The position numbers and the translations under genes are program-made. A stretch of 64,000 nt of DNA. It comes from BJGO01 sp964640655. GTDB taxonomy: Bacteria > Bacteroidota > Bacteroidia > Chitinophagales > UBA10324. The stretch spans positions 104,061 through 168,060 of the forward strand of contig CAZXFT010000006.1 of assembly GCA_964640655.1 (NCBI GenBank), written 5' to 3'. The notes beneath the pieces were generated by a model that did not search any database, was not told the origin of the DNA, and was given only the letters and a program-made list of their open reading frames with translations. Below, piece after piece: positions 1-7,664 of the stretch (positions within the stretch are counted from its first letter, which is position 1; each line of letters starts with the position of its first letter).

Positions 1-879
1 TCCTTCGGGTAAATTATCCAAAGCCTGCTTGATGATACTCAAACTTTGACGAATCTCTTCGTTGCGAACCATAAAGCGGTCGTATGTATCGCCGGTGGTT
101 CCCACAGGAATGATGAAGTCAAAATCTTCATAAGAAGAATAGGGATTCATTACGCGGACATCGTAGTCCACACCTGTTGCACGAAGATTGGGTCCCGAAA
201 AACCATAGCTTAATGCAAACTCCGGTGTAACCGGTAATGCTCCGCGCGTGCGGTCTATGAAGATGCGGTTGTTAACCAATAGGTTTTCAAATTCTTTAAA
301 CGCCTTAGGGAATTCTGCAAGAAACTTTTCTAGCTTATTAAATGCAATGTCATTGAAGTCGCGCTCCATACCTCCCACTCTGCCTATATTTGTAGTTAAG
401 CGCGCACCGCATATTTCTTCCCAAATCTCATAAATCTTTTCGCGCTCCTGCATCATGTATAGAAAGCCAGAAAAAGCACCAGTGTCAACTCCGAGAATAG
501 AATTACAAATAAGGTGGTCAGCAATACGTGCAAGTTCCATGACTATTACGCGTAGGTATTGCGCACGCTTTGGAACCTGTATTCCCAATAATTTTTCAAC
601 TGTCATATGCCAACCCATATTGTTGATCGGGGCAGAACAATAGTTCAAACGATCGGTCAGTGGCGTTACCTGATAAAAAGGACGGTGCTCGGCAATTTTT
701 TCAAAGGCACGATGGATATAACCTATGGTGGAATCGCCGCTGAGTATGCGCTCGCCGTCTATCTCTACAATGTTTTGAAATACGCCATGTGTGGCGGGGT
801 GTGTTGGACCTATATTTAGTGTGATGGTCCCTTTTTCTATGGTATCCTCCGTGTGTATTTGTTTGTTTTCTGAGCTCAT
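1..879 (-). CDS. nuoD: NADH-quinone oxidoreductase subunit D (NuoD), C-terminus cut by window edge
   Basis: This is the 49-kDa-type subunit of respiratory complex I. Its peripheral arm helps form the quinone site next to cluster N2 in NuoB. I translated it from the ATG at 879; 293 residues are present of the usual ~400, and the frame is open to base 1. Family hallmarks are GPTHPATHGVF at residues 24-34 and GDTYDRFMVR from residue 263. It follows nuoC by 15 bases in an operon read leftwards. The missing part, and probably nuoE onwards, should lie to the left of the window. Confidence 0.97.
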   Translation of the reverse strand, partial: MSSENKQIHTEDTIEKGTITLNIGPTHPATHGVFQNIVEIDGERILSGDSTIGYIHRAFEKIAEHRPFYQVTPLTDRLNYCSAPINNMGWHMTVEKLLGIQVPKRAQYLRVIVMELARIADHLICNSILGVDTGAFSGFLYMMQEREKIYEIWEEICGARLTTNIGRVGGMERDFNDIAFNKLEKFLAEFPKAFKEFENLLVNNRIFIDRTRGALPVTPEFALSYGFSGPNLRATGVDYDVRVMNPYSSYEDFDFIIPVGTTGDTYDRFMVRNEEIRQSLSIIKQALDNLPEG

Positions 880-894
880 CTTGTCTTGTTTATA

Positions 895-1401
895 TTATCG
901 GCCAAACATTTCATCTTGCTTATCAACTCTGGTGTTGTCCTCAAGCGGGTATTCTTTGCGCAGCGGATAGATGCTCATTTCATCAACATTCAAAATACGG
1001 CGCAGGTCGGGGTGACCATCGAAATGAATACCATAGAAATCGTATGTCTCACGCTCCATCCAGTTAGCAGTGGGATAAACCTTTACGACTGACTTGATAT
1101 GTGGCACTTCACCCGGAATGCGCGCCTTAATACGTAAGCGGAAGTTATGCACCAGACTGTGTAGATGATATACAACTTCAAATTTTTCTTTGTCATCCGG
1201 CCAGTGAACACCACAGAGGTCGGTGAGGAAAATAAATTGCATCTCCTCGTCATCGCGAAGGAAATAAAACAGCTCGACGTTTTTGGAATGATCAATACTG
1301 ATAGTGAGCATTCCCCATGGTTCGTATGCCTTTGTAATGGCATTACCGAATTTTTCTTTAATGCGGTTAAATACGTGCTCGTTGGTTAGTGTGCTTGACA
1401 T
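895..1401 (-). CDS. nuoC: NADH-quinone oxidoreductase subunit C (NuoC)
   Basis: This is the 30-kDa-type subunit of the complex I peripheral arm, which packs against NuoD and NuoB. The protein has 168 residues, normal for a stand-alone NuoC (not the NuoCD fusion of enterobacteria). The family signature ERETYDFYGIHFDGHPDLRR lies at about residues 116-135. Its ATG overlaps the nuoB stop codon by one base at 1401, which indicates translational coupling inside the nuoABCD operon. Confidence 0.97.
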   Translation of the reverse strand: MSSTLTNEHVFNRIKEKFGNAITKAYEPWGMLTISIDHSKNVELFYFLRDDEEMQFIFLTDLCGVHWPDDKEKFEVVYHLHSLVHNFRLRIKARIPGEVPHIKSVVKVYPTANWMERETYDFYGIHFDGHPDLRRILNVDEMSIYPLRKEYPLEDNTRVDKQDEMFGR

Positions 1402-1964
1402 TAGTCTGTTTTAATTCCGTAAGATTCCAATAACTTTTTATACTCGGGAGAATTGCGGCGGCGCAGCGGTTCGTTTTTTACCAAATCCTGTATGCGCATA
1501 AATCCGTCTATGATTTGTTCAGGTCTTGGAGGGCAGCCTGGCACATAAACATCTACCGGTATAATCTGATCAATACCCTGAAGTACGCTGTATGTGTCGA
1601 ATATACCACCACTTGAGGCACAAGCACCCACCGCTATCACCCAACGTGGTTCACTCATTTGCTCATACACCTGTTTCAAAACTGGTCCCATTTTTTTAGC
1701 AATAGTTCCCATCACCATAAGCAGGTCAGCCTGACGTGGAGAGAAACTGATACGCTCAGCACCAAAACGGCTAAGGTCGTATGTTGTACCCATTGTTGCC
1801 ATAAACTCAATACCGCAACAGGAAGTAGCAAATGGTAATGGCCAGATGCTATACTGACGTGCGAAGCCAACAGCTTTATCGAGATTGGTGGCAAAAAAGC
1901 CGGGGCCGGCTAAACCTTCAGGAGCATCTACTATGGTGGGCTTTGGAATTGCTATGCTTGACAT
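1401..1964 (-). CDS. nuoB: NADH-quinone oxidoreductase subunit B (NuoB)
   Basis: This complex I subunit carries the terminal [4Fe-4S] cluster N2 that passes electrons to quinone. All four ligand cysteines are visible: the adjacent pair C49-C50 in TSCCGIEFMA, C115 in VGACASSGG, and C144 in VPGCPPRPEQ. The 187-residue length is normal. The gene lies between nuoA (44-base gap) and nuoC (one-base overlap). The start at 1964 gives a typical short N-terminus ahead of the conserved core. Confidence 0.98.
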   Translation of the reverse strand: MSSIAIPKPTIVDAPEGLAGPGFFATNLDKAVGFARQYSIWPLPFATSCCGIEFMATMGTTYDLSRFGAERISFSPRQADLLMVMGTIAKKMGPVLKQVYEQMSEPRWVIAVGACASSGGIFDTYSVLQGIDQIIPVDVYVPGCPPRPEQIIDGFMRIQDLVKNEPLRRRNSPEYKKLLESYGIKTD

Positions 1965-2008
1965 AATTTATTTATTTGTTACAATTAACAACTTATTAAT
2001 ACTTTAGT

Positions 2009-2377
2009 TTATTGGTCCCAATCGAGTGCACCTTTGCGAATAATATAAAAAAATCCACTGAGCAGCAATCCCATGAACACAAACATGGTAACCACACCAT
2101 ACACACCCAATTCTTTGAAGTTGATAGCCCAGGGATAAAGGAAGATAACCTCAACATCGAAGAGCACAAATAGAATGGCTGTGAGAAAGTATTTAATGGC
2201 AAAAGGTTGGCGAGCGTTACCCTCGGGGTTAATACCACTTTCGAAAGGCTTTAGCTTTTTTACTGTTTTAAGTTTGGGACCTACAAAGTGGGTTACAAAC
2301 ATGGTTAAGCCCACAAAACCTGCTGCCAGTAATAACTGTATCGCAATGGGGAAATAACTGCTTAATTGATTAGTCAT
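2009..2377 (-). CDS. nuoA: NADH-quinone oxidoreductase subunit A (NuoA)
   Basis: This is a small membrane subunit of complex I (ND3 family). Its 122 residues contain three hydrophobic helices, with the conserved loop KPFESGINPEGNARQPF after the first (about residues 43-59) and FDVEVIFLYPW in the second helix. It is the first gene of the leftward nuoABCD cluster. A divergent MCE gene starts about 350 bases upstream. Confidence 0.97.
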   Translation of the reverse strand: MTNQLSSYFPIAIQLLLAAGFVGLTMFVTHFVGPKLKTVKKLKPFESGINPEGNARQPFAIKYFLTAILFVLFDVEVIFLYPWAINFKELGVYGVVTMFVFMGLLLSGFFYIIRKGALDWDQ

Positions 2378-2396
2378 GCGCGTTTTTTCGGAGCAG

Positions 2397-2428
2397 CAAA
2401 ATAACTAAACTACAAACAGTAAAACAAG
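2397..2428 (-). promoter_or_regulatory. Candidate nuoA promoter (Bacteroidota type)
   Basis: On the minus strand CTTG (2425-2428) and TTATTTTG (2397-2404) are separated by 20 bases, and the second box ends about 20 bases before the nuoA ATG. The Bacteroidota consensus is TTTG-N19..21-TAnnTTTG, so each box carries one mismatch. This is a sequence match only. Confidence 0.35.
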
Positions 2429-2701
2429 GTAACATCATAAGGGGCTAATAAGAAAGGGGGTGTGGAAAATGTATAGTTTATGAATACGTATTGCTGACAA
2501 GGTAAAGCAAGAAACGGAAGTTATGAATTTCCATCTGGCTTATTTATGAACTCTGAAGTTTGAAATTTTGAAAGCATCAAATAATTTCAGGAAGTAGTGA
2601 TTAGTAGTGGTATGACAAAAAATAAGACCCAAGAAGCCAGTGAGAGATTAAAGCATAGTCTTAATCAAAAGACCTTGTAAAAGAAAATGTCTTGTTTCGG
2701 G

Positions 2702-2709
2702 TATTTTTG
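2702..2709 (+). promoter_or_regulatory. Candidate -7 box for the MCE gene
   Basis: TATTTTTG matches the Bacteroidota -7 element TAnnTTTG exactly and ends 21 bases before the GTG start at 2731. No clear -33 TTTG was found at the right distance, although a CTTG occurs at 2674-2677. Confidence 0.4.
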
Positions 2710-2730
2710 AAGCGAACGGTATTCTAAAGC

Positions 2731-3690
2731 GTGAAAATTTCGAACGAAACTAAAGTAGGTGTATTGGCAAGCATTGCCATAGTGTTATTAATAATTGGTT
2801 ATAATTTTCTGCAAGGCCGCGATTTTTTTACCTCTTCAAATATATATTATGCAAAGTATAAGTATGTAGATGGATTAGCGCTGTCAAATCCTATAAAGCT
2901 GCACGGTATGAATGTAGGTCGAGTAACAGAGATGAAACTGGATAAGGACAAAGAAACTGTAGTAGTGAAATTTAACGTACGAAAGGATATTGAAATTCCA
3001 TTCGGTACAATAGCTAAAATTGTTAGTGCAGATATACTTGGATCCAAAGCCATTGATTTGAATTTTTCAACAAACTCAAATAATCACAAGAATAAGGACA
3101 CACTTCAGTCAGTAGTTCAGGAGAGCTTAACGAGTAGTGTACGTGCAGAGATTTTGCCGGTGAAACAAAAAGCGGAGAATCTGATAAGTTCAATTGATTC
3201 GGTATTGTTGATAGTGAAATCGGTGTTGAATCCTGATACGCGCAAGAGTTTAATTTCATCCGTTAATAATATTCAGGCTACCTTAGAAAACCTGAATGAG
3301 AGCACAGATCAGTTCAGCACTCTTTTAGAGAATAATGTGAAACGTTTGGATCGGATTTTTCAGAATATTGAAAGCATAACTGGTAATTTTAAAAACAATG
3401 AAGCCAACATTAATAAGTTATTGACCAACATCAGCAGCATCAGCGACAGCCTTCAACAAGGTAATGTGAAACAAGTAATAAATGATGCAGCATACAATCT
3501 TGCTCAGGTGAAGTTGATATTGGAAAAGATAAACCGTGGTGAGGGCAATGTGGGACTTCTATTAAAAGATGATAACCTGTATAAGAATTTAGAAAAATCG
3601 TCGAAGGAGTTAGACCTGTTGATGGAAGATATTAGGCTGCATCCTAAACGGTATGTGCAGTTTTCAATTTTTGGAGGTGGTAAAAAGTAA
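2731..3690 (+). CDS. MCE/MlaD-family lipid transport protein
   Basis: This protein is likely the substrate-binding component of an MCE-type system that moves phospholipids between inner and outer membranes. Of its 319 residues, an N-terminal membrane helix spans about 9-26. The MCE domain follows at about 37-115, with YVDGLALSNPIKLHGMNVGRV typical of the fold. A long, mostly helical tail resembles that of MlaD homologues. The start codon is GTG, chosen because the helix follows directly and a -7 box lies 21 bases upstream. The usual partners (MlaE permease, MlaF ATPase) are not adjacent. The downstream neighbour is convergent. Confidence 0.9.
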   Translation: MKISNETKVGVLASIAIVLLIIGYNFLQGRDFFTSSNIYYAKYKYVDGLALSNPIKLHGMNVGRVTEMKLDKDKETVVVKFNVRKDIEIPFGTIAKIVSADILGSKAIDLNFSTNSNNHKNKDTLQSVVQESLTSSVRAEILPVKQKAENLISSIDSVLLIVKSVLNPDTRKSLISSVNNIQATLENLNESTDQFSTLLENNVKRLDRIFQNIESITGNFKNNEANINKLLTNISSISDSLQQGNVKQVINDAAYNLAQVKLILEKINRGEGNVGLLLKDDNLYKNLEKSSKELDLLMEDIRLHPKRYVQFSIFGGGKK

Positions 3691-3712
3691 TCCAGAATAA
3701 TTGAAGTATTCT

Positions 3713-4231
3713 TTAAATGTAGTTGGGATTGAACCAAGCCATAGGTACATCATTTTCCAATTCACCATTTGAGGATAATATGCGCCGTTCGAACAAACCT
3801 TCTTCTTTAAAGCCAAGAGTCTTGTAAAAAGTGATGGCACGTGTGTTCGATTCGCGTACGATTAACTCAACCCGTGCAATACTCTGATGATTGGCTGTAA
3901 TATCCTGAAGTAGTGTTGAAAAAATTCTGCGACCTATACCGGTACCCTGAAAGTCGGGATGAACAATAATCTGTAAATGACCTAATGTATGCTGTAGCGA
4001 TTGTATGCCTGTAGGATATGTATGAATTTCCGCAATGATAACTTCGTTATGAAATGGATTTTCAGCAACATAAATAAATCCACCACTTAATGCTTTATGT
4101 AATACCTCGTCAATAAATGCTTCGTTGATTTCATTGGTACTGCGCGAAATACCACCTTCAACGTCTGCCACACGCCGGTATAATTGCAACAAGGCTGAAG
4201 CATCTGCTTCGGTGGCTTTTCTAATTTTCAT
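3713..4231 (-). CDS. GNAT-family N-acetyltransferase
   Basis: This is an acetyltransferase of the GNAT fold that should use acetyl-CoA to modify an amine; its substrate cannot be read from sequence. The acetyl-CoA pyrophosphate-binding motif QGTGIGRR sits at about residues 95-102, after a strand with LQIIVHPDF. The C-terminal strand-turn SNTRAITFYKTLGFKEEG is also typical of the family. The 172-residue length is normal. The gene is convergent with the MCE gene and lies just downstream of the DUF4249 gene (21-base gap), so it may share that transcript. Confidence 0.9.
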   Translation of the reverse strand: MKIRKATEADASALLQLYRRVADVEGGISRSTNEINEAFIDEVLHKALSGGFIYVAENPFHNEVIIAEIHTYPTGIQSLQHTLGHLQIIVHPDFQGTGIGRRIFSTLLQDITANHQSIARVELIVRESNTRAITFYKTLGFKEEGLFERRILSSNGELENDVPMAWFNPNYI

Positions 4232-4252
4232 TTGGGCAATTTACACAATCAA

Positions 4253-5137
4253 TTACTGAGGTATAATAAGGTTTTTGAACGAGGCATTATATCCAGCCCA
4301 AACACCAAGCCCACCATTGATATTTCCCTGAACAATTATGGGTGAACTGAATGGACCAACGCTATTAAGTTCAAACTCCAGAGAACGAAAGAAATTAAAT
4401 GTGGAAAAGTCCACGTTAGACCACTTAACTGTAATGGTATCTCCTTTATAGAAATAACCATAGTCAGTAAAAACAGCAGTATCGTTTCTATTAACACCAC
4501 GGTCTAAAGTGAAATCGAATGTAGTTCCATTGATAATATTATCGTCAAACACTGAACCGTATCCTGGTAAGAAATCACCACCGTTGCGGCTGGTAAAATA
4601 TCTAACGTATTGCCCCAATTCAGGTGGATCGGTATAGCGACACATCAATCGCACTAGATCAGGCCGATCAGGTACTATATTATCTTTATACCAAAGCGAG
4701 TCGATCGGATAAGATTGTGGAATGGTAGTTACCGCAGAAACTTTTTGATTACCTGCTTCAATCCATAGTTGGTATGTTTTGTTCGGCTGTCCAACAATCT
4801 TTGCTGCTGAGGGGTCAATGAAAAATACAGGGTCGGTGTAAATACCTACAGATACCCCTGCAGTATCGAAGGTGAGTTCTGAGAGTGTAACTGTATCAAT
4901 GCCATCTGTTACTTTAATAATGGCATTATTCACAAAGGTGTTACCAATGTCGCTCAATGACGTTTTACCATAGTATCTGGAATTGCGTGTGAGTATGATG
5001 AATGGGGGTTGTCCAGTTTCTATTCTGCCTTCTACGACCAGTTTTTCATCAAAATTGGGTTCTTTAAATAACACTTCTTTTTCGCAGGCAACCAAAGAAA
5101 CAGAAATCAATAAGCTATAGAGAATGAATTTATTCAT
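4253..5137 (-). CDS. DUF4249-family lipoprotein, partner of the TonB receptor
   Basis: The protein has a lipoprotein signal peptide ending in the lipobox LVAC (Cys18). The sequence after it (FDEKLVVEGRIETGQPPFIIL) is typical of the DUF4249 family of Bacteroidota surface lipoproteins. These are usually encoded next to a TonB-dependent receptor, as here: the receptor gene ends 6 bases upstream. By analogy to SusD-type partners it may help capture the imported substrate, but no substrate is known. The 294-residue length is slightly short for the family, and the frame is intact. Confidence 0.85.
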   Translation of the reverse strand: MNKFILYSLLISVSLVACEKEVLFKEPNFDEKLVVEGRIETGQPPFIILTRNSRYYGKTSLSDIGNTFVNNAIIKVTDGIDTVTLSELTFDTAGVSVGIYTDPVFFIDPSAAKIVGQPNKTYQLWIEAGNQKVSAVTTIPQSYPIDSLWYKDNIVPDRPDLVRLMCRYTDPPELGQYVRYFTSRNGGDFLPGYGSVFDDNIINGTTFDFTLDRGVNRNDTAVFTDYGYFYKGDTITVKWSNVDFSTFNFFRSLEFELNSVGPFSSPIIVQGNINGGLGVWAGYNASFKNLIIPQ

Positions 5138-5143
5138 GATGCA

Positions 5144-7486
5144 CTAAAATTTAAAGTTCCATGTAATGGAAGGAAGAATTGGAAAAATAGTTACTTGCTT
5201 AGCCTGAATGTTGATGACAGGATCTTGGAGAAATACACCGGTGATTTCGTCGTAAATGAAAAAAGGATTTAAACGATTGTAAACATTATATACACTGAAT
5301 GTCCAGCTATCATCAACGTGTTTTCTTTTCTTGCCATCGTATGTAGCACTAATGTCCATTCGGTGGTATGAGGCCAGTCGGAATGAATTAATAGCACCAT
5401 ACTCAGTAACTACAGATCCTTCAAAGAAATATTTGGCCATAGGTAAAGTGTAAGCAATGCCTGTGTTGTATACGAAAACAGCACCAAAGGTCCATCGCTC
5501 ATTGATGCGGTAGTTTCCAACGATAGACAACACATGTCTTCTATCGAAACGATATGGAAATTTTTGACCACCATTCAGGTCGGGGAATTTGCGGTTTGTG
5601 TATGACAGTGTATAACTGACCCAGCCTGTGAAGTCGCCGGCTTTTTTATTTAGAAACAACTCAAGTCCTTTTGAATCACCGGTGCCGAACACAAAACTTT
5701 CTTCCAATTTTTCATTTGCCGATGGTGTATAGCCCTCTTTATATTCAATCTGGTTAAGCAACTTTTTATAATAAACCTCCACGGATGTTTCCCATTTGTT
5801 GTTGAAGAAATTTCGGAAGTAACCTAATGCATATTGGTATCCGACCTGAGGCTTAACATTAGCAGAACTTGGCACCCATATATCAGTAGGAAGCGTGGTG
5901 CCATTGTTGGCTACCAAATGTATGTATTGGTTGTTAATGTTGAATGATGCCTTTACGCTGGATACTTTGTCAATGCTATAACGCACTAGGATTCTAGGTT
6001 CGAGGCGATGATAAAATTTCACCAGTTCGCCACTTTTCCACATCAAAGAATCGGTAGGTATTCCACGGAAGTCATAGATGTACTTTGTGTAAGGACCTAC
6101 CTGACCAAACATGGAATATCGAAGACCATAATTAATTTCAAGTTTTTCAGTGACAGTGTATTTATCTAATGCATATATTGCAAATTCGTGAGCAAACTGT
6201 GGGCCTATATTCTTAGGGTTAAACTCTGTATCTCCGCTTTGTCCACTAAACGTGCTTGGAGTGAAGCGATGAAAAATGTAGTTGGCTCCGAAATGAATTT
6301 CGTGTAAAGCATTCGGATAAAAATCAAAATCTGTCTTGATATTGTAATCACGAATTCCGGAGTAAAGCGTTATGGCAAAGTTGTTCTGGTCGGCAGTTAC
6401 TTTAAAGTTGTATGAATTGTAAATAGCTGTCGTGTTCATAAACAGTTTGCTGTTGAACAGGTGATTCCATCTTACTGTGGTGGTTGCATTTCCCCAAGGA
6501 ATGCTGATATTAAATTCATCATTTTTGAAACTGAAAATGTCACGGCCAAAGTACCCGCTAATGAAAAGACGGTCTTTATCAGAGAAAGTATAGTTAGCTT
6601 TTGCATTGAAGTCGTAGAAGTAATAACCAGTACCCGAAAATTCCTGGTTCTTGATAAATGGCTTTGCAAGAATATCAATATATGTACGTCTGCCCGAAAG
6701 CATAAAAGATGACTTGTCTTTTACCAATGGTCCTTCCACAGTTGCACGGGATGCGATCAAACCAATACCGCCGGATGTATGATACGTTTTGTTGTTTCCT
6801 TCCTTCATTTGAATGTCTAACACAGAAGAAACACGACCGCCGTAACTTGCAGGAATACCTCCCTTATATATCGTTGCATTGTGAATGGCATCCGGATTAA
6901 ACACAGAAAAGAATCCGAACAAATGTGAACTATTATACACTGTTGCTTCGTCGAGCAGAATTAAATTCTGATCGGGGCCACCACCCCGCACATAAAAACC
7001 CGCACTGGCCTCATTGCCACTTTGCACTCCTGGTAACAGTTGAATGGTTTTAAGTATATCCACCTCACCAAAAATGGCTGGCAATGTCTTGATTTTTTCC
7101 ATAGTCAACTCCACCCTACCCATATCAGTGTTACGAATGTTGGCGTCTTCTTTATCGGCGGTGATGGTAACACCTTTTATCTGCTTGGCAGCAGTTTTCA
7201 TCTCAATGTTGAAACGAAGATTTTCGTTGGCTGTAATTACAGTATCAATTCTATTATATCCCAGATAGGTAACCTGAAGGTGCAACGCGCCTTTCTCTGC
7301 ACTAAGTGAATAGAAACCATACTCGTTTGTATATACACCTGTACCGGAAGGCAAGAGCACCACACCGGCGCCAATGAGGCTTTCGCCGGAGGCAGCATCT
7401 TTAATATATCCGCTAACAGTAACTTTTTGTGCAAAGGATGAAAAAGTGACACAGAGAAATGATAGTAGTATTAGCAGTCGGTACAT
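5144..7486 (-). CDS. TonB-dependent outer-membrane receptor with carboxypeptidase-like N-terminal domain
   Basis: This is an outer-membrane active transporter that would take energy from TonB/ExbBD. The 780 residues begin with a signal peptide (about 1-19, ending FSSFAQ). A carboxypeptidase-regulatory-like beta domain follows (about 22-105), then a plug with LPAIFGEVDILKTIQLLPGV and FYVRGGGPDQNLILLDEATV, and a long beta-barrel ending TWNFKF with the terminal aromatic residue needed for barrel assembly. It is co-oriented with the DUF4249 gene 6 bases downstream. The substrate is unknown; no cobalamin or iron regulatory element was seen upstream. Confidence 0.92.
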   Translation of the reverse strand: MYRLLILLSFLCVTFSSFAQKVTVSGYIKDAASGESLIGAGVVLLPSGTGVYTNEYGFYSLSAEKGALHLQVTYLGYNRIDTVITANENLRFNIEMKTAAKQIKGVTITADKEDANIRNTDMGRVELTMEKIKTLPAIFGEVDILKTIQLLPGVQSGNEASAGFYVRGGGPDQNLILLDEATVYNSSHLFGFFSVFNPDAIHNATIYKGGIPASYGGRVSSVLDIQMKEGNNKTYHTSGGIGLIASRATVEGPLVKDKSSFMLSGRRTYIDILAKPFIKNQEFSGTGYYFYDFNAKANYTFSDKDRLFISGYFGRDIFSFKNDEFNISIPWGNATTTVRWNHLFNSKLFMNTTAIYNSYNFKVTADQNNFAITLYSGIRDYNIKTDFDFYPNALHEIHFGANYIFHRFTPSTFSGQSGDTEFNPKNIGPQFAHEFAIYALDKYTVTEKLEINYGLRYSMFGQVGPYTKYIYDFRGIPTDSLMWKSGELVKFYHRLEPRILVRYSIDKVSSVKASFNINNQYIHLVANNGTTLPTDIWVPSSANVKPQVGYQYALGYFRNFFNNKWETSVEVYYKKLLNQIEYKEGYTPSANEKLEESFVFGTGDSKGLELFLNKKAGDFTGWVSYTLSYTNRKFPDLNGGQKFPYRFDRRHVLSIVGNYRINERWTFGAVFVYNTGIAYTLPMAKYFFEGSVVTEYGAINSFRLASYHRMDISATYDGKKRKHVDDSWTFSVYNVYNRLNPFFIYDEITGVFLQDPVINIQAKQVTIFPILPSITWNFKF

Positions 7487-7503
7487 AAGTATAAAAGATG
7501 GTG

Positions 7504-7511
7504 CAAAGTTG
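7504..7511 (-). promoter_or_regulatory. Candidate -7 box for the TonB receptor operon
   Basis: On the minus strand CAACTTTG followed by CACC lies 17 bases before the receptor ATG. It matches TAnnTTTG at seven of eight positions and shares ACTTTGYACC with the boxes before cdd and rocD. No -33 box was recognised. Confidence 0.4.
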
Positions 7512-7664
7512 ATGACTGCATTAATAAGAGCAGCCAGGTATTACACAGTCGGCGAAATTAGTTGTTAAGCTGTTTCAACACTAAAGTGAAGCTAATGTTT
7601 AAGTAAAATTATTATCGGGCAACAATCATGTTACTTAGCACAAAAACAAGATTTAATCAAGGCA

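Larger units (their letters stand above)
2378..2730. other. Intergenic region between divergent nuoA and the MCE gene
   Basis: This stretch of about 350 bases holds no credible gene on either strand. It contains candidate promoters at both ends. On the minus strand a CTTG-N20-TTATTTTG arrangement (2397-2428) could serve nuoA. On the plus strand a TATTTTTG box (2702-2709) could serve the MCE gene. The middle part, roughly 2450-2680, shows nothing I can assign. Confidence 0.5.

Noticed and set aside
3691..3712. AGAATA/TATTCT inverted repeat between the convergent MCE and acetyltransferase genes as a terminator
   Set aside because: The stem is only six A/T-rich pairs, and no proper T-run follows on either strand.
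7487..7664. Possible cobalamin riboswitch before the TonB receptor
   Set aside because: None of the conserved B12-box elements were found, and the spacer is short.
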